A stretch of DNA of 64,000 nt from contig NZ_FOAP01000022.1 in NCBI RefSeq assembly GCF_900109545.1, forward strand, positions 62,001-126,000, given 5' to 3'. Shown piece by piece: positions 23,381 to 31,226 of the stretch (positions are counted from its first letter, which is position 1; every line of letters starts with the position of its first letter). The notes below the pieces were generated by a model. That model did no database searches. It had not been told where the DNA came from and worked only from the letters and a program-made list of their open reading frames with translations. The DNA comes from Stigmatella aurantiaca. GTDB taxonomy: Bacteria > Myxococcota > Myxococcia > Myxococcales > Myxococcaceae. The translations under genes were made by a program, and so were the position numbers.

Positions 23381-24310
23381 ATGATCCGCACCACGCAGCG
23401 CCGGACGTTGACCCTCGAAGCCCCGGAGGAGCCCGGGCGCGCCCTCCACGTCTCCGCCGCCAGCGGGCTCGTGGCCGTGGGGCCCTGGCTCTACGTCATC
23501 GCCGATGACTCGCTGCACCTGGCCGTCTTCCCCCGGCAGGGCGATGCGCCGGGCCGCACGGTGCGCCTCTTCCCCGGCGAGCTGCCCCAGGAGCCGAAGG
23601 CCCGCAAGGCCGCCAAGCCAGACCTGGAGGCCCTCTGTGCCCTGCCCCCCTTCCCGGCCTGTCCGCACGGCGCGCTGCTCGCGGTGCCCTCGGGCTCCGC
23701 GGAGCGGCGGAACCAGGGCGCCCTGCTGCCCCTCACGCCCGAGGGCACCCTCGCGGGCGCGGTGCACCCGCTGGACTTCACCGGGCTGTACACGCACCTC
23801 GCCCGGCACGTGGGGCCGCTCAACGTCGAGGGGGCCGCCGTGGCCGGGGGGCTCCTGCGGCTGCTCCAGCGCGGCAACGGGGATGCGGGCGTGGATGCGC
23901 TGCTGGACCTGGACCAGGAGCGGGTCCTGCGCGCGCTGGAGGCGGGCCAGGCGCCCGGCGGGGAGGTGCTCCGGGCGGTGCGGCGCTGGGAGCTGGGCCG
24001 CTCGGGCCCGGTACGCCTGTCCTTCACGGATGCGGCCCCGCTGCCGGATGGGCGCATGGTGTTCACCGCCGCCGCCGAGGACTCGCGCGATGCCTACGCC
24101 GATGGCCAGGTGACGGGCTCCGCCGTGGGCCTCCTCGCCCCGGACGGCACGCCGCTGTTCCTCGACGCGGTGGACGCGAAGGTGAAGCTGGAGGGGGTCA
24201 GCGCCCACGTGGAGGCAGGCCGCATCCACCTGCTGCTGGTGGCGGACGCGGATGCGCCGGAGGTGGCCTCGCCCCTGCTGGAGGCCGTGCTGGAGGCCGT
24301 GCCCGGCTGA
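23381..24310 (+). CDS. hypothetical beta-propeller-like protein (DUF6929-type)
   Basis: ATG at 23381 gives 309 residues without a signal peptide. The protein alternates short beta strands with turn motifs: SGLVAVGPWLYVIADDSLHLAVF, CPHGALLAVPSGSAERRNQGALL, LNVEGAAVAGGLLRLLQRGN and KLEGVSAHVEAGRIHLLLVADAD. This layout matches uncharacterised propeller proteins, possibly those called DUF6929; the name is uncertain. The final ADADAP resembles a calcium-like Asp loop. Function is unknown. It converges on the TPR lipoprotein gene with a 6-bp gap. Confidence 0.6.
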   Translation: MIRTTQRRTLTLEAPEEPGRALHVSAASGLVAVGPWLYVIADDSLHLAVFPRQGDAPGRTVRLFPGELPQEPKARKAAKPDLEALCALPPFPACPHGALLAVPSGSAERRNQGALLPLTPEGTLAGAVHPLDFTGLYTHLARHVGPLNVEGAAVAGGLLRLLQRGNGDAGVDALLDLDQERVLRALEAGQAPGGEVLRAVRRWELGRSGPVRLSFTDAAPLPDGRMVFTAAAEDSRDAYADGQVTGSAVGLLAPDGTPLFLDAVDAKVKLEGVSAHVEAGRIHLLLVADADAPEVASPLLEAVLEAVPG

Positions 24311-24316
24311 GGCCCG

Positions 24317-25243
24317 TCAGTCCCCGTGGTCGCGCGAGGCCTCTTCGGCGGTGCCGCCCACGGCCTCCACCGAGGTGCGCGGGGCCCGGGCCGGGGGCCG
24401 CGGCGGGGGACCATGGCCGAAGGCCGCGGCGCGCTCGCCGATGGCTCCGGGCGTGGTGTCGGCGATGCGGCGGCGCGCCCGGGAGATGTAGTCCTGCACC
24501 AGCGCCGGGTCCGGGTGGGACTTGAGCGCCTCCACCCACAGCTCGATGGCCTTCTCGTTCTCGCCCGCCTCGGCGCGCAACCGGCCCATCTCCACCGTGG
24601 CGTGCGCGGCCAGCTCCGAGTCCGGGAAGCGCGCGCGCAGGTCCGCGTACGCCTTCGAGGCCTCCTGGCGCCGGCCCTCCATCATGTGAATGGCCTGGGC
24701 CCGGAGAAACAGGGCGTCGTCCACGTAGGCGCTGGTGGAGAAGCGCTCGGCGAGCCGGTTCGCCTCCAGCTCGCTCTGGGCGTAGTCCCCCAGCTCGAAG
24801 TAGAGCTTGGCCACCTGGTAGTGCAGCTCGGCGCTCTGCGGCGGGTTGCGCTGGAGCGCGGCGGTGAGCTGGTCGATGGCGCCGCGCAAGTCCCGGTAGT
24901 GCACCCGCAGCAGCTCCGCGAGGATGATGCGCGCCTCCAGCGCCTCGGGCGACTCGGGGCACTGCGCGAGCAGCTCCTTGTAGACGCTGACCGCCTCCTT
25001 CACCTTGCGCTGCTCCAGCCAGTACACGTCCGCGGCGCCCTTGAGCGCCCGGGCCCGGAGCACCATCGACTGGGGCGTGTCGTCGCGGCGCAGCAGGTCC
25101 ACCGCCTTGCGGTACTCCACGAGCGCCTCGTCCGGCCGCTTCTCGAAGACGGCATCCCGCGCGCGCTGGAGGTGGTCCGCGGGCGTCTCGCGGCACCCCG
25201 CGAGCAGGGCCAGCAGCGCACAGGCGAGGACGAGCCGCTTCAC
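24317..25243 (-). CDS. tetratricopeptide-repeat lipoprotein
   Basis: GTG at 25243 is chosen because it overlaps the previous stop as GTGA and begins a clear signal peptide with lipobox L-L-A-G-C (C16-17). The 308-residue product has repeated 34-residue helix pairs across most of its length (for example ALVEYRKAVDLL, AVSVYKELLAQCPES, AIDQLTAALQRNPP, AQSELEANRLAERF). A Pro/Ala tail ends with SRDHGD. TPRs are scaffolds for protein contacts; the lipoprotein should sit in the periplasm on a membrane. Partner unknown; the small cysteine-rich lipoprotein in front is the obvious candidate. Confidence 0.8.
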   Translation of the reverse strand: MKRLVLACALLALLAGCRETPADHLQRARDAVFEKRPDEALVEYRKAVDLLRRDDTPQSMVLRARALKGAADVYWLEQRKVKEAVSVYKELLAQCPESPEALEARIILAELLRVHYRDLRGAIDQLTAALQRNPPQSAELHYQVAKLYFELGDYAQSELEANRLAERFSTSAYVDDALFLRAQAIHMMEGRRQEASKAYADLRARFPDSELAAHATVEMGRLRAEAGENEKAIELWVEALKSHPDPALVQDYISRARRRIADTTPGAIGERAAAFGHGPPPRPPARAPRTSVEAVGGTAEEASRDHGD

Positions 25244-25497
25244 CCGCACGGCTCCGGGGTGACCTCGGTGCAGACGGTGTCCGAGCAGGTGACGCACTTC
25301 TGCTCGGAGGAGACGTCGGTGACACAGACGGAGACGCCCGAGGAGCGGGGGCAGTCCTCGGCGGTGGTACACCGGTAGCCCCGGCCATCCGCGGAGGAGA
25401 TCTGCTCCCGCCGCGAGCCACACACCTCGAGATCATTGCAGCCCAGCAGGCCCGCCGCCGTGAAGACGGTGAGCCCCAGGCGCCCTAGGAGTCGCAC
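25240..25497 (-). CDS. small cysteine-rich lipoprotein
   Basis: 85 residues. The signal peptide ends in L-L-G-C20. The mature part has eight cysteines beyond the lipid-bearing one, in the pairs CGS, C-x5-C, CVT, C-V-T-C, C-x3-C and a final C-G. They probably form disulfides in the periplasm. The stop overlaps the TPR gene start by 4 bp, so the two are translated together and may work as a pair. No family recognised; such short lipoproteins are frequent in myxobacteria. Confidence 0.7.
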   Translation of the reverse strand: MRLLGRLGLTVFTAAGLLGCNDLEVCGSRREQISSADGRGYRCTTAEDCPRSSGVSVCVTDVSSEQKCVTCSDTVCTEVTPEPCG

Positions 25498-25578
25498 GCA
25501 CCCGTTCTAACCGGATTCGGGGGCGCCGTCACGGAACCGCCCCCCGGAAGGGCCCCCTGTTCTCCCGCCAGGCGGCCG

Positions 25579-25965
25579 TTAGTTGGGGCCACCCTGGGCT
25601 ACCTTGCCGGAGGTGAGCACCGCGGTGTCCACCGAGGCCACGCTGCGGCGCTGCTTCAGCATCCGCACCTTCTCCTCCTGCTTCTGCTGGTGGGCGAGGA
25701 TGGCCGTGGTGTGCACGTCCGCGTGCTGGCAGTGCACCGCGGACACCTGCTTGTGGCGCCGGCCCAGCTCCGTCCACAGCTGCACCTGGGCCTGGTTTCC
25801 CAGCAGGCGCTCCTCGGCGGCATCCAGGGCCTCGTCCATCTTCTGGCCCTCGGCCTCCAGGGCCGCCAGCCGGGCCTCGGCCTCCGGAGGCGGTGAGAAG
25901 CACCCTGCCGCCCCAGAAAGCGCCCAGGCCGCCATCCCGAGACTGATCGCCCGCTTCCCAACCAT
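25579..25965 (-). CDS. coiled-coil lipoprotein
   Basis: ATG at 25965 has GAGGTGGGTG upstream. The 128-residue product has a signal peptide with lipobox G-A-A-G-C (about residue 22), then FSPPPEAEARL and a long helical region rich in Ala/Glu/Gln/Leu (ARLAALEAEGQKMDEALDAA, QKQEEKVRMLKQRR) expected to form a coiled coil. Conserved-looking HCQHADVHTTA lies in the middle. It resembles TIGR-type small envelope lipoproteins without a known job. It stands alone between kdsC and the TPR pair. Confidence 0.7.
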   Translation of the reverse strand: MVGKRAISLGMAAWALSGAAGCFSPPPEAEARLAALEAEGQKMDEALDAAEERLLGNQAQVQLWTELGRRHKQVSAVHCQHADVHTTAILAHQQKQEEKVRMLKQRRSVASVDTAVLTSGKVAQGGPN

Positions 25966-26109
25966 CACACCCACCTCGTCGTAAGAGCTGCCTGCTCGGA
26001 CGCTCAAAGTAGGGAGCCCCCCCGGGGGCCACAACCCGGCCTCGCACCGGGATGGAAAGTTTTTCAAAGAGCCGACGTTTGAAGGTGGGTGGATGTCCGA
26101 TGGGCCCCG

Positions 26110-26619
26110 TCAGGGGGCCGGGCGGTGGCGGAGAATGAACTCGCACACCTCGCGGGCCGCCCCGAAGCCCGCGGCCTTCTGGGCGACATAGTGCACCTGG
26201 GCCCGCACCTCGTCCGGGGCCTCGGGCGGCGCGGCGGAGAAGCCCACCGCCTTGAGCAGCGGCAGGTCCACCACCTCATCCCCCATGTAGCCACACCGGT
26301 CGGCGGACACCTTCAAGAGCTCCAGCAGCCGCTCGAAGTGCGCCACCTTGTCCTGGCTGCCGAAGTGCACGTGCCGCAGGCCCAGCGACTGCATCCGCAT
26401 CTGCGCCGAGAGGCTGTCGCCCCCGGAGATGGCCGCCACCTCGATGCCCACCTCCTGCAGCCGCTTGATGCCCATGCCGTCGCGCACGCTGTACATCTGC
26501 GTCCAGCCGGAGTTGGGCACCCAGAAGATGCGCCCGTCCGTGAGCGTCCCGTCGATGTCGAAGATCATCACCGACAGGTGCCGCACCCGGGCCTTGAGCG
26601 ATTCGAGGTCCTGGTTCAT
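26110..26619 (-). CDS. kdsC: KdsC-like HAD phosphatase
   Basis: 169 residues, family length. The HAD motif I is D-I-D-G-T-L-T-D-G near residue 20, motif II is ISGGDS, the lysine of motif III is in GSQDKVAHFERLL, and motif IV reads GYMGDEVVDLPLLK. This is the C0-type (capless, tetrameric) KDO-8-phosphate phosphatase family, which makes free KDO for lipopolysaccharide. Some relatives act on other sugar phosphates, so kdsC is likely but not certain. It is followed by the Pro/Ala-rich protein gene on the same strand with a 10-bp gap. Confidence 0.85.
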   Translation of the reverse strand: MNQDLESLKARVRHLSVMIFDIDGTLTDGRIFWVPNSGWTQMYSVRDGMGIKRLQEVGIEVAAISGGDSLSAQMRMQSLGLRHVHFGSQDKVAHFERLLELLKVSADRCGYMGDEVVDLPLLKAVGFSAAPPEAPDEVRAQVHYVAQKAAGFGAAREVCEFILRHRPAP

Positions 26620-26629
26620 GGCCGCGGGG

Positions 26630-28021
26630 CTACTTCGGCACGGCCTTGAGCGTGGCCTTGCCGTCCTTGATGACGACCTTGAACTCCACGTTCTTGGCGT
26701 TGTGCTGCTTGAGCAGGTCCGGCACCTGCTTGCGCAGGTTGGCGGCCACCGACTCGTAGCTCATCTTCGAGGTGTCCTCCTGGTTGCGCTTCTTCGCCGT
26801 GACGTAGGCGTCGTAGACGGCCCGGAGCTTGTCGTCCGAGAGCCCCGCGCCACCCGCGGCGGCGGCGGGCCGGGGCGCCTGCGTGGCGGGGCCCGCGGGC
26901 CTGCCGGCCGCGGGCACACCCGGCCGGGCCGCGGGGGCCTGAGGCCGGGCCGCGGGGGCCGCCGTCAGCGGCTCATCCGTGAGCCCCTCGAGCGCGGCGG
27001 CGATGCCCCCTCCGCCCGTGGCCGGGGCCCCGAACGCGGGCACGCCCCGCGCGGGCACCCCGCCCGGCGTTCCCCGGGCAGGCGTTCCTCCCGGCGCCCC
27101 GGGGGCCGCGGGCCGCGCCGGCGTGGCGGGGGCCACGGCGGGGGGACGGGCCGCGCTTCCCAGAGCCGCGGCGGCCGGGGCCCTCACGGGCGCCACGGCG
27201 GGGGCCACCACCGGGGCCACCGAGGGCATGGACGGCACGGCGGGAACCACGGGGGCGATGCTGGGCGTGCCCCGGAAGGGCGTGCCCGCCGCGGGCGCCA
27301 CGGCGGGAATCGTGGGCGCCACCACCGGGGCGATGCTGGGCGTGCCCCGGAAGGGCGTGCCCGCCATGGGCGCCACGGCCGGAATGGAGGGCACCGGCGC
27401 CACGGGCGCCATCGACGGAATGGAGGGCACCGGCGCCACGGCGGGCGCGCCCCGGAACGAGACGCCCCCGGCGGCGGGCTCCACCGGCTGGGGCACGAAG
27501 GCGGGCTTGGCCACCTTCGCGGGCAGCGGCTCGTTGGGGATGATGTCCGACACATCCTCCAGGTCCGCGTCGGACAGCTCCTCCGTCAGCTCATGGGCCT
27601 CCTTGCGGCTGCCGGTGCTGGCGGACTTCTGCGCGCGGCGCTTGGCCTTGAGCAGGTCGCGCTTGTAGGTGCCCGCCTCGATTTCCTGGAGGGTGCGCAT
27701 CCACAACCGCTCGTAGGTGAGGAACTTGTTCTGGAGCGAGTTGAGGCGGAACTTCGCGGCGGTGTTCCGCACGTTGCTGCCCTTGAGCTTCATCAGCCGC
27801 TTCTTGAAGTCCTCATGGGCCCGGCTGGGCGGAAAGCGCTCGTTGCCGAGGAAGTACTGCTCGTAGGTGGCCCGCAGGGCCGCCAGTTCCTCCTCGAGCT
27901 CCGAGGTCTCCTGGAGGGCCAGCTCGCTGTTGGACTTCTTCTGTCCAGCCTTGTCGTCCCCCAGCAGCTTGGAGGGGGCGGACTTGGCGGCGGACGAGGA
28001 TTTTCCAGGCTCCGGTGGCAT
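26630..28021 (-). CDS. MXAN_5187-C-like protein with Pro/Ala repeat region
   Basis: 463 residues without signal peptide. Residues about 40-125 form a helical domain (SELEEELAALRATYEQYFLG, VRNTAAKFRLNSLQNKF, LQEIEAGTYKRDLLKAKRR) resembling the C-terminal family named after M. xanthus MXAN_5187. The middle (about 170-370) is a Pro/Ala/Val array with repeats such as AGTPFRGTPSIAPVV. A final helical module of about 90 residues (LSDDKLRAVYDAYVTAKKRNQ, then EFKVVIKDGKATLKAVPK) closes the protein. Its role is unknown. It lies between kdsC and lgt on the same strand and may be cotranscribed. Confidence 0.7.
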   Translation of the reverse strand: MPPEPGKSSSAAKSAPSKLLGDDKAGQKKSNSELALQETSELEEELAALRATYEQYFLGNERFPPSRAHEDFKKRLMKLKGSNVRNTAAKFRLNSLQNKFLTYERLWMRTLQEIEAGTYKRDLLKAKRRAQKSASTGSRKEAHELTEELSDADLEDVSDIIPNEPLPAKVAKPAFVPQPVEPAAGGVSFRGAPAVAPVPSIPSMAPVAPVPSIPAVAPMAGTPFRGTPSIAPVVAPTIPAVAPAAGTPFRGTPSIAPVVPAVPSMPSVAPVVAPAVAPVRAPAAAALGSAARPPAVAPATPARPAAPGAPGGTPARGTPGGVPARGVPAFGAPATGGGGIAAALEGLTDEPLTAAPAARPQAPAARPGVPAAGRPAGPATQAPRPAAAAGGAGLSDDKLRAVYDAYVTAKKRNQEDTSKMSYESVAANLRKQVPDLLKQHNAKNVEFKVVIKDGKATLKAVPK

Positions 28022-28062
28022 TCGGCCTCAGAGTGTCCCCAAGACGGGGCCCCTTATCAACC

Positions 28063-29361
28063 TCAGGCAGGGCTGGGCGTGGGTCCAAGCCCCGCCGCCG
28101 TGCTTCCCCGCCTGCTGCGCTGGTAGAGGAGAGTTGCGCCAAAGGTGAACATGCACAGGGAGATGAACTGGCTGGTGGACACGTTGTACCAGGCCTCCAG
28201 CGGCACCCAATGTGCGAGGGAAGGCGCATGCCCGGCCAGCAGCCCGTGCAGGGTGCCGCGCTCGGTGTCCCCGCGGAACAGCTCCACCGTGGAGCGCAGC
28301 ACCGCGTAGGCCATGAGCCACAGGGAGAAAATCTGCCCGTGGAAGCGCCGGTGGCGGCGCAGGGCCAGGAGCGCCACGAAGAGCAGCGCCTGCCCCAGGG
28401 ACTCGAAGAGCTGCGTGGGGTGCACCGGCAGGGTGGTGCCGTGCTGGGCCGCCCACTCGGAGATGCGCACCGCGCCGGGGGCCGCCTGGTGCAGCACCTC
28501 GCCGGTGGCCTCCACCACATAGCGCCCGTCCTTCACCTGGGAGTGGAAGGCGTTGCTGCCGTTGCCCGTCAAATGCCCGAACAGGTCCTGCGCCACGCGC
28601 GCGCCCGGAAAGCGCACCGCCAGCGGGGCGTCCGCGCCCGCCGTGCCGCCCCAGCAGCACCCCGCGCAGAAGCAGCCCAGCCGCCCCAGCGCCTGGCCCA
28701 GGGAGACGGTGGGCAGGGCCACGTCCGCCAGCCGCAGGAAGTCCAGGCCGTGCACGCGCGCGAAGACGTAGGCCGCCCCCGCCGCGCCCATGAGGCCGCC
28801 GTAGAAGACGAGCCCCCCGCCCAGGGAGAAGATGCTCGTCCAGTTGCTGGCGTAGTCCTTCCAGTTGACGAGGATGAAGAGCACGCGGCTGCCCACCAGG
28901 CCCCCCACGAGCACCCAGAGGGCCAGGTCCAACACCTGCTCGCGCCGGCGCGGCCCCTCCACGTCCACGAAGCCCCGCCCCTCCACCCACGCCACCCGGC
29001 GCCACTCGTCCCGCGCCAGCCGGGCCGCCACGCTCACCGCGCAGGCGAAGCCCAGGGCGAGCAGCACCCCGTAGGTGTGCACCGGAATGCCGTCCCCCTT
29101 GCCGCCCGGAAAGGCGCTCGCGGGCAGCGCGTACTGGAGGCCATAGAAGGCCAGCGCCGCGCCGATGCCGCCAAAGAGCGCCGCGCGCTGCGCCCGGTCC
29201 GCGGCGGTGGGCGGAGGCCGGGGGCCCGGGCCCTTCCCCGCGCCGAGCGCGCCCCGCCACCCGTTGCGGGCGATGTAGCCCACCAGGGCCAGGGCCGCGG
29301 CGTACAGCAGCACCTGGGACCAGAGCGATTCGAACGAGAGGCGGAAGAGGATGGGGAGCAT
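28063..29361 (-). CDS. lgt: prolipoprotein diacylglyceryl transferase
   Basis: Lgt transfers diacylglycerol to the lipobox cysteine of prolipoproteins in the inner membrane. The 432-residue protein is clearly longer than the usual ~290 because of extended loops and an N-terminal helix region. Landmarks: PVHTYGVLLALGF, GSRVLFILVNW, GGGLVFYGGLMG (the conserved GGL motif), GRLGCFCAGCCWG and HPTQLFES. The many lipoproteins in this window are its substrates. It is the last gene of a same-strand set with two lspA genes, giving the first two steps of lipoprotein maturation together. Confidence 0.93.
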   Translation of the reverse strand: MLPILFRLSFESLWSQVLLYAAALALVGYIARNGWRGALGAGKGPGPRPPPTAADRAQRAALFGGIGAALAFYGLQYALPASAFPGGKGDGIPVHTYGVLLALGFACAVSVAARLARDEWRRVAWVEGRGFVDVEGPRRREQVLDLALWVLVGGLVGSRVLFILVNWKDYASNWTSIFSLGGGLVFYGGLMGAAGAAYVFARVHGLDFLRLADVALPTVSLGQALGRLGCFCAGCCWGGTAGADAPLAVRFPGARVAQDLFGHLTGNGSNAFHSQVKDGRYVVEATGEVLHQAAPGAVRISEWAAQHGTTLPVHPTQLFESLGQALLFVALLALRRHRRFHGQIFSLWLMAYAVLRSTVELFRGDTERGTLHGLLAGHAPSLAHWVPLEAWYNVSTSQFISLCMFTFGATLLYQRSRRGSTAAGLGPTPSPA

Positions 29362-29482
29362 GGGTCCTGCCAGGGGGGACGGCGGCCCGGAGCCTACCGC
29401 CGGGCGAGGCCTTCGGAACGCCCCGGGCCCCCCGCCTGTTCCCGGCCGCCCCGGGAGGGGGCGGGCGGACGGCGCGGAAACC

Positions 29483-30088
29483 TCAGGTGCGCGCGGGCTC
29501 CGCCGGGCGCTCCTTGCGCACGAAGGCGTCGATGACGAGCAGGCCCACCCCTACGCAGATGGCCATGTCCGCGACGTTGAAGGAGGGCCAGTACGCCTTG
29601 TCCATCCAGTGCGCCTGGATGAAGTCCACCACGAAGCCGCGGGCCACGCGGTCGATGTAGTTGCCCAGCGCCCCGCCCAGCACGAGGCTCAGGCCCCACA
29701 GCGCCCACTTCTCCGCCGGGTCCGTGCCGGTCAGCTTGGTGAAGTAGTAGCCGATGAGCAGCACCGCCCCGATGCTCACCACGTGGAACAGCGGCCCCCG
29801 GGTGCTGGCCGGCAGGTTGCGGAACATGCCCCAGGCGGCGCCCGGGTTCTCCTCGTAGCGCAGGCGCAGGAAGGACTCGGACAGGTCGATGAAGCGCTTG
29901 GAGCGGAAGTGCCGTCCATCCATGCCCAGCGGCGGGGGCTCGCCGTACATCGCCTTCAGGCGCTCGCCGGTGGTCTGCGCTCCGTCGAAGCGCGTGGTGA
30001 GCTCGCCCACGACGGCGTATTTCGTCCACTGGTCCAGGACGATGAGGACCAGCGTGACGACAAGGAGGATGAGGTATTTGCGCGGCAC
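29483..30088 (-). CDS. lspA: lipoprotein signal peptidase II, copy 1
   Basis: An aspartyl membrane peptidase that removes the signal peptide of lipoproteins after Lgt. The 201 residues contain the family motifs: LDQWTKYAV in helix 1, ENPGAAWGMF, G-N-Y-I-D-R with one catalytic Asp, and F-N-V-A-D with the second. It is about 40 residues longer than E. coli LspA because of an inserted stretch after helix 1 (around residues 33-80). A second copy with the same insertion precedes it on the minus strand, so the pair arose by duplication. Confidence 0.93.
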   Translation of the reverse strand: MPRKYLILLVVTLVLIVLDQWTKYAVVGELTTRFDGAQTTGERLKAMYGEPPPLGMDGRHFRSKRFIDLSESFLRLRYEENPGAAWGMFRNLPASTRGPLFHVVSIGAVLLIGYYFTKLTGTDPAEKWALWGLSLVLGGALGNYIDRVARGFVVDFIQAHWMDKAYWPSFNVADMAICVGVGLLVIDAFVRKERPAEPART

Positions 30089-30120
30089 GGGGGCGGCTTA
30101 CACCACAAGCCCCCCGCCCG

Positions 30121-30750
30121 TCACGGATTGGGGCTCTGGGTGAGCGGCCGGGAGGGGGCCTCGGCCGGGCGGCGCAGGCTCAGCGAGTCCAGCAACATGA
30201 GCGCCACGCCCACACAGATGGCGGCATCCGCCACGTTGAAGGTCGGCCAGCGCATGCCCGGCTGGTTGCGCCAGTGCCAGTCGATGAAGTCGATGACGTA
30301 GCCGCGCAGCAGCCGGTCCAGGAAGTTGCCCAGGGCGCCGCCGGCCACCAGCGCCAGCGCCAGGCGCACCAGGCGCTGCGAGGGCTCCGAGCGCACATAC
30401 ATGACGAAGATGAAGGTGAGCGCCACCAGGCTCACCACGTGAAAGAAGACGCGGCGCACCGTCTCCGGCAGGTCGCCGAACATGCCCCAGGCGGCACCGG
30501 GGTTCTCCACGTAGCGGAAGTGCCAGTAGTCCTCGATGAAGCGGTAGGGCCGGGTGGCCCGGTAGCGGCCCCCTTCGGTGGGCGGCTGGTTGTCCAGGTT
30601 CTGCTCCGAGACGAACCCCTGCAGCCGGGACACCCCGGTCCGGCCATCCAGGGCATCCGTCAGGCGGGCGACCGCGAGGTACTTGGTGACCTGATCGGCG
30701 GCGAGCACCGCGAAGGCCACGAGGATCAGGAAGCGCAGGGAGTTCTTCAT
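30121..30750 (-). CDS. lspA: lipoprotein signal peptidase II, copy 2
   Basis: 209 residues with all active-site elements: ADQVTKYLAV, ENPGAAWGMF, G-N-F-L-D-R and F-N-V-A-D. The periplasmic insertion (GFVSEQNLDNQPPTEGGRYR) is similar in place but different in sequence from copy 1, so the duplication is old. Two LspA enzymes may divide the lipoprotein pool. In M. xanthus extra LspA copies are linked to resistance to the LspA inhibitor antibiotic TA (myxovirescin); whether that applies here is inference. It is 33 bp upstream of copy 1 in transcription order. Confidence 0.93.
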   Translation of the reverse strand: MKNSLRFLILVAFAVLAADQVTKYLAVARLTDALDGRTGVSRLQGFVSEQNLDNQPPTEGGRYRATRPYRFIEDYWHFRYVENPGAAWGMFGDLPETVRRVFFHVVSLVALTFIFVMYVRSEPSQRLVRLALALVAGGALGNFLDRLLRGYVIDFIDWHWRNQPGMRWPTFNVADAAICVGVALMLLDSLSLRRPAEAPSRPLTQSPNP

Positions 30751-30866
30751 CCTCCCTGACCTCTAACCTGCCCGCCCAAGTCCTGACAACCCAGGATGCC
30801 TGCCTGCTGTCCACCAGGCGCCCTCCCCCGGTTTCCCAGCGCCCGGGGTTCGGGCATGGTGAGGCC

Positions 30867-31226
30867 ATGTCTTCTGTTGAGCCTCCCGTGAAGCCTACCT
30901 CGACCGACACGGCCGCCCCCGCTACGGCCCCCAAGCCCTCGCTGCTCACCCGCTTCAAGACGCTGGTGGTGGAGTACGGCCCGCTGGCCATCCTCCTCAA
31001 CTTCGCCATCTTCTTTCTGACGGTGGGAGGCTTCTTCCTGGCCTTCAAGCTCGGGTTCCGGGCGGAGAGCACGGAGGCCACCGCGGGCACCCTGGCGGCG
31101 GCGTACGCGGCTTCCCAGGTGGTGAAGCCGTTCCGCCTGGCCGCCGTCTTCGCGCTCACGCCCCTGGTGGGGCGTGTGCCCTTCGTGGCGCGCTGGATTC
31201 AGCGCACCCGGCAGCCCAGCGCCTAG
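30867..31226 (+). CDS. FAM210/DUF1279-like membrane protein, second copy
   Basis: 119 residues. A Thr/Pro/Ala-rich N-terminus precedes RFKTLVVEYGPLAILLNFAI, a membrane helix, FKLGFRAESTEA, and the segment AAYAASQVVKPFRLAAVFAL. It aligns by eye with the protein at 4299-4682 along the whole hydrophobic half, with the same YGxLAI start, GF(Q/R) boundary and AAY/GAY-x-K/P-R stretch. Function is unknown in bacteria. Its TAG stop shares the palindrome CTAG with the TAG of the convergent gene, so the two coding regions overlap by 4 bp. Confidence 0.65.
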   Translation: MSSVEPPVKPTSTDTAAPATAPKPSLLTRFKTLVVEYGPLAILLNFAIFFLTVGGFFLAFKLGFRAESTEATAGTLAAAYAASQVVKPFRLAAVFALTPLVGRVPFVARWIQRTRQPSA

